Shown piece after piece: positions 1 through 7,400 of a stretch of 28,640 bases of DNA. Made by a program: the position numbers and the translations under genes. This DNA is from an uncultured Blautia sp. (GTDB lineage Bacteria; Bacillota; Clostridia; Lachnospirales; Lachnospiraceae), in assembly GCA_900539525.1 (NCBI GenBank), contig UQCM01000036.1:1-28640 (forward strand). Reading direction: 5' to 3'. How positions within the stretch are numbered: position 1 is the first letter of the stretch; the number at the start of each line of letters is the position of its first letter. The notes under the pieces are model-generated. The model did no database searches. It had not been told where the DNA came from and saw only the letters and a list, made by a program, of their open reading frames with translations.

Positions 1-53
1 TAGAACGCTAGCTTCCCAAGCTGGAGAGACGGGTTCGATTCCCGCTATCTGCT
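1..53 (+). tRNA. tRNA-Gly (CCC), 3' part, cut by window edge
   Basis: The anticodon stem pairs 8-12 (CTAGC) with 20-24 (GCTGG) around the loop TTCCCAA, giving anticodon CCC at 15-17. The T arm follows (29-33 with 41-45, loop TTCGATT), then the 3' acceptor strand TATCTGC at 46-52 and a T discriminator at 53. CCA is not encoded. The acceptor 5' strand and D arm lie outside the window. Confidence 0.93.
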
Positions 54-59
54 TTACAA

Positions 60-97
60 GAAGCCTGGAAGTGTAGGAAATGATGCTTCCGGGCTTC
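60..97 (+). terminator. 12-bp hairpin after tRNA-Gly
   Basis: Positions 60-71 (GAAGCCTGGAAG) pair with 86-97 (CTTCCGGGCTTC), with one G-T pair and a 14-nt loop. It lies just after the tRNA and probably ends or stabilises its transcript. A proper T tract is missing, so termination is inferred from position. Confidence 0.5.
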
Positions 98-177
98 TGT
101 GCTATCAGCACAAAGGAGCTTAACGGGAATGATCAAAGATTTTCGGTAGAGTTTCACAAAAAACAAGGGAGGTTACT

Positions 178-3100
178 ATGAAGAAGAAAAGAAACTTATG
201 GAAACAGGGCATCAGCCTTCTGATGGCGGGTATGCTGGTGTTTACGGCGGTTCCTGTGACGGCACTGGCAGAAACCGGGGCAGGGAGCGGCCTGGAAAAC
301 ATTGCAGCAGACTGTACCATTACGGTTCCGTCAGAGCAGAACAGTGACAAGTCCAAAGACAAGATGGTGGACGGAGATACCGGAACCATGTGGGTCAACA
401 ATGGTGCACAGTGGCCTGCGACTGTTGAGTTTGCACTGCCGGCATCAAACACAAAATGCGTGAAGAAAGTTGTAGTAAAATTTGAGAATCAGACAAACCG
501 CAGTATGGATGTCAGTTTGAAGTATGCCTTAAATGGTGTGACCAGTGACCTGATTGCTGTAGAAGGCTCGGAAAAGACTGCCGTATTAAGTGAAGGATAT
601 GAGTTTGTGTTTGCGAATCCGCAGGCCATGTCCCATCTCTATGTGACGATCACGAATCCACTGACAGACGGTGCGGCAGGACTGTTCTGGCCGGCGATTG
701 CCGAGGCTGAGATCTACATTGATAACGGGGCAGAGGAAGAGATTGTCCTTGAGAATCTGGTGAAGAATCTGTCTCTGGAAGCAGGGGTCAATACGTCTGA
801 TAATAAAGCTGCCATTACGGACAGCAATGCAGATACAGCTGCCCCTCTGCATACAAAGACATTCTCAGAGATCGAAGCAGAGAGCGGAACACTTCCCTAT
901 GTGGAGACATCCTTTGGTGTAAATCAGAAAATGCGTAAGTTTGTTCTGGCTATGAAGCAGGATCAGACGGGAGCGCAGTACAGCTATACGATTTACGGAA
1001 AGAGCAAAGGGGCTTCACAGTACAGTCAGGTGACGAACGGAACGCTTGGTACTTCGGCAGACAGCAGACGTGCGGAGATCGCAGTCAGTGATTTCAGCAG
1101 CAATGCCAAGGAAGTGGAGTATGAGTCAGTGAAGGTTGTCTTTGGCGCTGCCAATGATGCAGCCAAAGCGACGATCCCGCATCTGGCAGACTTCCAGGTG
1201 CTTGCGAATAAAGCCGGAATTGTAGAGGGTGATACGGAGAATATTGCCTGGGGAAGCACAGAGCTTCATTCCAATTACAATCAGGATACACTCGACAGAG
1301 TCGTGGATGGAAATACGAAAAACACCTGGACGGCGAAACAGTATCCTGCCTATGTGGATATCGGTCTCGGAGGAGAGTACAGTCTTTCAGAGATTGAAGT
1401 TTATACACCGTCAACAGGTTATTCTCAGTATTCTCTGTACTATAGCAATGACGGTCAGAATTATTCAAAGCTGGCAGAGAAAACAGGTAAGGAGTCCTGC
1501 CCGTCATCCGGAGAGGTCTACCAGGCAGGGAACGTAAAGGCCAGCAGCGTGCGTATCCTTCTGGAGTATCATTCGGAGAATGAGAAAGCAGTGTTAAATG
1601 AGATCCGTGTCAAGGGAACCCGGTTGGGAGATGCAAAGAAGGCAGAATTTAAAGGACCGGTATCTTATAAGGATTCAGAATATAATCAGGAAGTAACCGC
1701 GCAGGATACCATCGATGAGGTGAAGGGGATCATTCGCCGGAATGTTGGTGAGGCTTATGTGGACTGGTTTACTTTCAAACTTGGTGCAGAACAGAAGTAT
1801 GATTATTATGATATCGAGGATGATACGGACGGCAGGGTCCTGATTACCGGAAACGATGGTGTATCGCTTGCAAGCGGTTTAAATCATTATCTGAAGTATT
1901 ATTGCAACGTATCAATCACTCAGGTGGGAAATCAGGTAAAGATGCCGGAAAAGATCGTGCCGGTAGGTAAAAAGGTACATAAGGAGTGTAAGGTTCCCGT
2001 CCGTTATGCCTACAATTACTGTACGATGTCCTACTCCATGCCGTTCTGGGGCGAGGACGAATGGAGAAAAGAGCTTGACTGGCTGGCCCTTAACGGTGTG
2101 AATCTGGTGCTTGATATCACCGGACAGGAAGAGGTCTGGAGACAGTTCCTTGGAGCACTGGGATACAGTCACGAGGCGGTTAAGGATTATATTGCAGGTC
2201 CTGCTTTTTACGCATGGGCTTATATGGCGAACCTGTCCGGATACGGCGGACCGGTCCATGATTCCTGGTTTACCGGCAGGACAGAGCTGGCCAGAAAGAA
2301 CCAGCTGATCATGAGAAAGCTCGGCATGCAGCCGGTACTGCAGGGTTACAGCGGTATGGTTCCGACTGACATAGCAAGTGTGGCAAAGGGTGAGTATGCA
2401 CTTGGAAGCAATGATGTGATCCCGCAGGGCAGCTGGTGTTCCTTCCAGCGTCCGTATATGCTGCGTACTACTACGGAGGCATATGATAAATATGCGGCAT
2501 TGTTCTATAAATGCCAGGAAAATGTCTACGGTGATGTGACAGACTACTATGCAACAGATCCGTTCCATGAGGGAGGAAATACAGGTGGAATGAATACGGC
2601 GGATGTCAGCTCGAATACACTGGCAGCCATGATGGCCTACGATCCGGATGCAGTCTGGGTGATCCAGTCCTGGCAGGGAAATCCTTCAAATGGTCTTCTT
2701 GCGGGACTTGAAGGGAACAGAGAGCATGCGTTGATCCTTGACCTGTATGCAGAAAAAACACCGCACTGGAATGAAACAAATGCGGGTGCCTATGGTGGAG
2801 GAAATTTTGCAAATACACCATTTGTGTACTGTATGCTGAATAACTTCGGCGGCCGTATGGGTCTGCACGGACATATGGACAATCTGGTAAGCGGTGTGGT
2901 AGAGGCTGCGAATACCTCTCCGGTCATGAGCGGTATCGGTATTTCACCGGAGGGTTCCCAGAATAATCCGGTACTCTATGATCTTCTGTTCGAAACTGTG
3001 TGGTGTGAGGATGCCAGTCAGGATCTGGTGGAGATCAACACAGAGGAATGGCTGAAAAAATATGTGACACGCCGTTATGGTGCAGAGAGTGAGAATGCCT

Positions 3101-5181
3101 ATGAGGCAATGCGGATCCTGGAGAATACGGTTTACAAGGCTTCCCTGAATATGCGTGGACAGGGAGCGCCGGAGTCCTATATCAACGCACGCCCGGCTAC
3201 CAGCATACTTGCAGCCTCCAGCTGGGGAAATGCGGTGATCGGTTATGATATGGCAGAGCTGGAGAAGGCTGCAGGACTTCTTCTGAAGGATTATGATAAA
3301 TTAAAGGGAAGCGACGGATATCTTTATGATGTGGCGGATATTTTAAAACAGATTCTGTCAAATACGGCACAGAAATACCATTCATCCATGATAGCTGCCT
3401 TGAATGACAGAGACCAGGAGGCGTTTACACGAACCTCGGATGAATTCCTGAACCTGATCGATAAGGTAGAACAGGTACTGGGAACCAGAAAGGAGTTTCT
3501 CCTTGGGACATGGGTAGAGCAGGCGAAGGCGCTGGCAGATGGTACGGATGATTTCACGAAGGATCTGTATGAATTTAATGCAAAGTCGCTTGTGACGACC
3601 TGGGGAGCCTATCCGCAGTGTGAGTCAGGAGGGCTGAAGGATTATTCCAACCGTCAGTGGGCAGGACTTACGAAGGATTTCTACAAACAGCGCTGGACCA
3701 TGTGGATCGAGCAGAAGAAAGCGGAGCTTTCCGGAGAGACTGCAAAGAACATCAACTGGTTTGAATTCGAATGGGCATGGGCAAGAGCCAATACAGAGTA
3801 TACAGCCGAAGCATCCGGCACGGATCTTAAGAAGCTGGGAAAAGATATCCTGAAGAACTACAGCTCAGAAGGACCCGCTGCCGATGATACCGATGATTAT
3901 CCGGTGGGATCGGTCACCATAAAGACAGTCGGAAGTGAAGAGACAGTCAGTGAAAGTGATGCAGCTGTCAACGTTCTGGATGGTGACAGAAGCACTTTCT
4001 GGCATACGAAATATTCCGGAGGCACGACGGATAATCAGTCCTATGCAAATCATTATCTTGTGTTCGAACTGAGCGAAGAGACAGAGCTTGCCGGACTGCG
4101 CTATCTCCCGAGACAGGATGGAAATACCAATGGTAATATTACCGGATATCAAGTTTATGTAAGCACAGATGGTTCAGTATTTGAACTGGCGGCAGAGGGA
4201 AGCTGGTCAGCAGACAGCTCCTGGAAGCTGGCATCCTTCAATGAGGTGAAGAAAGCAAAATTTGTGAAGTTTGTCTCAACAGCTGCTAAAGGTGGATTCT
4301 TCTCCAATGCAGCGGAAATACGTTTTACCGTTCCGCCGACAATGGTAGAGAGCATTGTCCTGAAAGCGGAAAAGTCGGAGCTGGAGAAAGGGGAAAGCAT
4401 AAGCCTTACAGCGGAAGTACTTCCGGAGGACGCAAGTAATAAGGATGTAAAATGGTCTTCGGAACAGCCGGAGATCGCCTCTGTCGATGAAGATGGAGTC
4501 GTTACGGCACATGCTGCCGGAACAGCCACCATCAAAGCGGTAGCGGAAGATGGCAGTGGTGTAGCAGGAAGCATTACGCTGACGGTTAAGGAAACACAGC
4601 AAAAACCGGAGCCGGGAGACGGAAAAGATGAAGATGGCGGGAAGGACGATGATAACGGAAAGGATCAGGATAACGGCAAGGATCAGAATAACGGCAAGGA
4701 TCCCGGCAAAACTCCGACACCGGATCCTCCGGCAGCAGTCCCCGGTGTGGGAACCGTTCATCGTGTCAATACACTGGAAGTAAAGGTTACTTCATCAGCA
4801 TCTTCCGTGAAGACAGTAGCCGTTACGAAAGTACTGAATAAGAAGGCGAAGAAGATTACGATTCCGGATACCGTAAAGATCGGCGGTCTTACTTACCAGG
4901 TGACGGAAATCGCTCCGAAGGCATACCGGAAGAACACGAAACTTACACAGGTGACGATTGGCAGAAATATCAGGAAGATCGGAAAGCAGGCATTTGATGG
5001 CTGTAAAAATCTGAAAAAAGTAGTGATACGGTCAAACACTTTAAAGAGTATCGGAAGCAAGGCGTTTGCAGGAATCAATAAAAAAGCAGTGATCCAGGTT
5101 CCGAAGAAGAAATACAAAGCTTATTTGAAGTTGATGAAGAAAGCAAAGATCGCAAAGAATGTAAAAATTAAAAAGAGTTAA
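178..5181 (+). CDS. Secreted GH89 alpha-N-acetylglucosaminidase, multimodular
   Basis: Predicted extracellular exo-enzyme removing terminal alpha-linked GlcNAc from glycans. Clostridial GH89 enzymes act on alpha-GlcNAc-capped mucin-type glycans, and the human homologue NAGLU acts on heparan sulfate. A signal peptide ending near ALA (about residues 1-32) leads two N-terminal beta-sandwich regions (about 35-345) and a CBM32/F5-8C-like module (about 355-480). The NAGLU N-domain, the catalytic barrel (about 606-955) and the helical C-domain (to about 1225) follow. Then come a second clear CBM32 (about 1245-1385), a Big_2 domain (about 1390-1470), an Asp/Lys/Gly repeat linker and BspA-type LRR_5 repeats (about 1530-1667). 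By family comparison E798 in DPFHEGG is the acid/base and E925 in SPEGSQN the nucleophile; their 127-residue spacing fits the family. There is no LPXTG anchor, so the Lys-rich tail may hold it non-covalently at the surface. The start is supported by AAGGGAGG 7 nt upstream. Confidence 0.93.
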   Translation: MKKKRNLWKQGISLLMAGMLVFTAVPVTALAETGAGSGLENIAADCTITVPSEQNSDKSKDKMVDGDTGTMWVNNGAQWPATVEFALPASNTKCVKKVVVKFENQTNRSMDVSLKYALNGVTSDLIAVEGSEKTAVLSEGYEFVFANPQAMSHLYVTITNPLTDGAAGLFWPAIAEAEIYIDNGAEEEIVLENLVKNLSLEAGVNTSDNKAAITDSNADTAAPLHTKTFSEIEAESGTLPYVETSFGVNQKMRKFVLAMKQDQTGAQYSYTIYGKSKGASQYSQVTNGTLGTSADSRRAEIAVSDFSSNAKEVEYESVKVVFGAANDAAKATIPHLADFQVLANKAGIVEGDTENIAWGSTELHSNYNQDTLDRVVDGNTKNTWTAKQYPAYVDIGLGGEYSLSEIEVYTPSTGYSQYSLYYSNDGQNYSKLAEKTGKESCPSSGEVYQAGNVKASSVRILLEYHSENEKAVLNEIRVKGTRLGDAKKAEFKGPVSYKDSEYNQEVTAQDTIDEVKGIIRRNVGEAYVDWFTFKLGAEQKYDYYDIEDDTDGRVLITGNDGVSLASGLNHYLKYYCNVSITQVGNQVKMPEKIVPVGKKVHKECKVPVRYAYNYCTMSYSMPFWGEDEWRKELDWLALNGVNLVLDITGQEEVWRQFLGALGYSHEAVKDYIAGPAFYAWAYMANLSGYGGPVHDSWFTGRTELARKNQLIMRKLGMQPVLQGYSGMVPTDIASVAKGEYALGSNDVIPQGSWCSFQRPYMLRTTTEAYDKYAALFYKCQENVYGDVTDYYATDPFHEGGNTGGMNTADVSSNTLAAMMAYDPDAVWVIQSWQGNPSNGLLAGLEGNREHALILDLYAEKTPHWNETNAGAYGGGNFANTPFVYCMLNNFGGRMGLHGHMDNLVSGVVEAANTSPVMSGIGISPEGSQNNPVLYDLLFETVWCEDASQDLVEINTEEWLKKYVTRRYGAESENAYEAMRILENTVYKASLNMRGQGAPESYINARPATSILAASSWGNAVIGYDMAELEKAAGLLLKDYDKLKGSDGYLYDVADILKQILSNTAQKYHSSMIAALNDRDQEAFTRTSDEFLNLIDKVEQVLGTRKEFLLGTWVEQAKALADGTDDFTKDLYEFNAKSLVTTWGAYPQCESGGLKDYSNRQWAGLTKDFYKQRWTMWIEQKKAELSGETAKNINWFEFEWAWARANTEYTAEASGTDLKKLGKDILKNYSSEGPAADDTDDYPVGSVTIKTVGSEETVSESDAAVNVLDGDRSTFWHTKYSGGTTDNQSYANHYLVFELSEETELAGLRYLPRQDGNTNGNITGYQVYVSTDGSVFELAAEGSWSADSSWKLASFNEVKKAKFVKFVSTAAKGGFFSNAAEIRFTVPPTMVESIVLKAEKSELEKGESISLTAEVLPEDASNKDVKWSSEQPEIASVDEDGVVTAHAAGTATIKAVAEDGSGVAGSITLTVKETQQKPEPGDGKDEDGGKDDDNGKDQDNGKDQNNGKDPGKTPTPDPPAAVPGVGTVHRVNTLEVKVTSSASSVKTVAVTKVLNKKAKKITIPDTVKIGGLTYQVTEIAPKAYRKNTKLTQVTIGRNIRKIGKQAFDGCKNLKKVVIRSNTLKSIGSKAFAGINKKAVIQVPKKKYKAYLKLMKKAKIAKNVKIKKS

Positions 5182-5197
5182 ATTAATACCAATCTGT

Positions 5198-5242
5198 AAC
5201 GGCCGGCACACTTCCCGATAAGATGGAAGTGTGCCGGCCGTT
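5198..5242. terminator. Bidirectional 18-bp terminator between GH89 and AraC genes
   Basis: Perfect 18-bp inverted repeat: 5198-5215 pairs with 5225-5242 around a 9-nt loop. It sits between two convergent genes and its right arm reaches the AraC stop codon. On the plus strand it is followed by the T-rich TTTAGAGTTTTA; the minus side has only a weak T tract. Confidence 0.85.
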
Positions 5243-6186
5243 TAGAGTTTTATCTTGAAATTTCCGTCTGACGGCGTATCTTCCATATCATGAAGCAGCA
5301 GCTTCCGGTACCGGTTAGGTGAAATACCGATGATCGTATGGAACAGTCTGGAAAAATGCTGGGAATCCTTCAGACCGATCTGAGTGGCAATCGTAGTCAG
5401 AGTCAGATTGGTGTGTGTCATCAGGTCAATCGCCTGGTTGATACGGTAAATGTTGATATAGTTTAAAATGGTCAGATTCATGTGCTGGAAAAACACTTTG
5501 CTCAGATAACGGGTGGAAATGTTTAAATGCTCTGCGATATCGCGGATCAGTATCTTTCCGGCATAGTTTTCGTGAATGTAAGAGAGCGCATAGGAAACAT
5601 ATCGGATCTGTTCCGGTGTGTGGGCTCCGGAATCCGGAAGGACAGGAAGCCTCGAAGGCACCTGTTCGATCAGGAAGAGCATCAGTTCAGCGAGATAAAG
5701 GTTCGTAAGTGCGGCAGAAGCAGTTCTTCCCGCTGCTGTTTCCTCAATAATAGCTGAAACAAGGGCAGTAATCTTTTCGTTTGACGAAAAATAGAAATGA
5801 GAATCACACGAAAAAATCAGTGCTGTCACCAGATCCAGAGGGTATGGCTCCGCTGCATTTAGTAACCACTGGTAAAAGGGAGCGGGATCGAAGTGGATGT
5901 GCCGGAAGGTACATGGATCTTCTGTTTCCAGATAAAAGGAATGCACTGTATTTGGCGGAATCAGCACAAAATCACCGGCTTTGCAGATAACCTTCTGGCG
6001 GTTGATATCCATAGAACAGCAGCCGGAAGTGATGAGATAAATTTCGATGGATTTGTGAATATGCTTTGCAAAACTGTAATAATTCTCACGGGTCTGATCC
6101 AGTGCGCTTATGATGGTAGGCGTACTGATACACAGAGCACTGTTCCCCGAAGTGTGTTTCTGTTCCATGTGTAGATTCCCGTTCAT
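5242..6186 (-). CDS. AraC-family transcriptional regulator
   Basis: A 314-residue regulator. The N-terminal cupin-like sensing domain contains DFVLIPPNTVHSF, typical of AraC proteins that bind sugars. The C-terminal AraC/XylS double helix-turn-helix contains IRDIAEHLNISTRYLSKVF and IGLKDSQHFSRLFHTIIGIS. ATG at 6186 is chosen because GGAGGTGG lies 8 nt upstream; the in-frame TTG at 6219 has no ribosome binding site. It is divergent from the foldase/beta-helix operon (143-bp gap) and convergent with the GH89 gene. The likely role is substrate-dependent control of the divergent operon and perhaps of GH89. The inducer cannot be read from the sequence. Confidence 0.9.
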   Translation of the reverse strand: MNGNLHMEQKHTSGNSALCISTPTIISALDQTRENYYSFAKHIHKSIEIYLITSGCCSMDINRQKVICKAGDFVLIPPNTVHSFYLETEDPCTFRHIHFDPAPFYQWLLNAAEPYPLDLVTALIFSCDSHFYFSSNEKITALVSAIIEETAAGRTASAALTNLYLAELMLFLIEQVPSRLPVLPDSGAHTPEQIRYVSYALSYIHENYAGKILIRDIAEHLNISTRYLSKVFFQHMNLTILNYINIYRINQAIDLMTHTNLTLTTIATQIGLKDSQHFSRLFHTIIGISPNRYRKLLLHDMEDTPSDGNFKIKL

Positions 6187-6208
6187 GTAAATAACCACCT
6201 CCAGTTCC

Positions 6209-6230
6209 GTATTATACAAAAAGTATTATA
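6209..6230 (-). promoter_or_regulatory. Duplicated -10-like repeat upstream of the AraC gene
   Basis: GTATTATA occurs twice in direct orientation (6209-6216 and 6223-6230). Read on the minus strand each gives a TATAAT -10 box for the AraC gene. They could also be direct-repeat sites for AraC autoregulation, but the 14-bp offset is shorter than the usual 21 bp. Confidence 0.4.
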
Positions 6231-6271
6231 AAATGGACTGTTTTTAACAAGAAAAAAGATTAACAAAATGA

Positions 6272-6277
6272 TATAAT
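6272..6277 (+). promoter_or_regulatory. Probable -10 box of the foldase/beta-helix operon
   Basis: TATAAT at 6272-6277 lies 52 nt before the GTG start at 6330. No good -35 box is visible at 16-18 bp, which suits an activator-dependent promoter. TTAACAA occurs twice just upstream (6244-6250 and 6260-6266, offset 16) and is a possible AraC site. Confidence 0.4.
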
Positions 6278-6329
6278 AAACAAACAGGAATGTCAATTAC
6301 CTTGTTTAAAATGAATAGGAGCAGTACAA

Positions 6330-7382
6330 GTGAGAAAGAAAATCTGTGTAATTATAACAATAATGATTTTGGCAGCTCTTGCGGCTGTTGGTTTTATCGG
6401 TTACAGAAATCAGTTTTCTTTAACGATTGACGGAGTCAAAATCGACAAAGAAGAGTTTCTCGATGCCGCAGAACAGAAAAAATATGATGTGACGAATTAT
6501 TTTTCGGGAAAACCCGGCGGAAATGTAGATGCCGGTTTCTGGAGCAGGGAAATCGAAGGTGAGGTCCCCGCAGAAAGACTGGCAGACGAGGCGGTTGACC
6601 ATCTTGCATATATACATGCAGTGTATGGGCTTGCAAAGGAAAAAGGATACATAACAGATGACAGTTATCAGGGACTTTTGAAACGATGGAAGAATGAAAA
6701 TGACTCCCGGAAGGAGAAAATCGAAAAGGGAGAGGTTGTTTATGGACTGTCGGAGTATACACTTGAGCTGTATCGGGAATATGAGATGGATACTCTTCAG
6801 AAAAAATACTGTGAGGATCCTGAAAATGAGGGAATGAATATTTCTGACTCGGACAGGGAGCAGTATTATGAGGAACATAAGGATGCCTATCAGCAGGATG
6901 ATGATATGGTGCTGGACTATATTAAGATTCCATATGCGGATGAGGGAATGAATGAGGAGCAGACAGACCGGCTGAAGGAGAAACTTACATCTGTCTATAA
7001 GAAGATTGACGGGGAGCATCCTCTGTCAGCATTGGCAGGAGAGGATGAAGAGTTAAAGAATTATCTGGCTCATGCGGATATAACGGCAGAGGATATGGTC
7101 ATATATGTAAGGAGCATAAGTGATATTCTGGAATATGCATGGGAACTGAAGGAAGGAGAGTCCACGGCAGTCGTGGATGATGGAAGCTGTCTTTATCTGA
7201 TCGAATGTACCGGACGAAAAGAGAACGGAATGACTGCTATGGAGGAGGTAAAGGATATCATTAATAAAACGCTGCGCGAAGAAAGATATGATGAAATCAT
7301 TGCGAAGCGTGCGGCAGATGCCCGGGTGGAGGGCGACAGGAAACGTATATACTTTTTTATGAAAAAGCATATAAACAATTAG
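6330..7382 (+). CDS. Membrane-anchored SurA/PpiC-like foldase, degenerate parvulin site
   Basis: A 350-residue exported protein. A signal anchor (about residues 4-25) leads a helical SurA_N-like chaperone region (about 40-160, rich in Glu/Lys/Tyr) and a parvulin-like domain (about 190-320). The parvulin assignment rests on EYAWELKEGESTAVVDDGSCLYLIE, here aligned by eye in short pieces (WELKEGES, CLYLIE), followed by a terminal helix. Both usual parvulin histidines appear replaced: YIKIPY stands where HILV is expected, and LYLIEC where GYHII is expected. It may therefore act as a chaperone without isomerase activity. There is no lipobox Cys. GTG start at 6330 is preceded by TAGGAGC. It is first in a tight operon, with its stop 18 nt before the first beta-helix gene. 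A dedicated folding factor for these proteins is inferred from position; B. longum LnbX/LnbY is a known precedent for a beta-helix enzyme needing a co-encoded chaperone. Confidence 0.72.
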   Translation: MRKKICVIITIMILAALAAVGFIGYRNQFSLTIDGVKIDKEEFLDAAEQKKYDVTNYFSGKPGGNVDAGFWSREIEGEVPAERLADEAVDHLAYIHAVYGLAKEKGYITDDSYQGLLKRWKNENDSRKEKIEKGEVVYGLSEYTLELYREYEMDTLQKKYCEDPENEGMNISDSDREQYYEEHKDAYQQDDDMVLDYIKIPYADEGMNEEQTDRLKEKLTSVYKKIDGEHPLSALAGEDEELKNYLAHADITAEDMVIYVRSISDILEYAWELKEGESTAVVDDGSCLYLIECTGRKENGMTAMEEVKDIINKTLREERYDEIIAKRAADARVEGDRKRIYFFMKKHINN

Positions 7383-7400
7383 ACCAGAAAGGAGAAAAAG

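Noticed and set aside
6187..6219. N-terminal extension of the AraC protein from TTG 6219
   Set aside because: GGAGGTGG lies 8 nt before ATG 6186, and the upstream TTG falls in the promoter-like repeat without a ribosome binding site.
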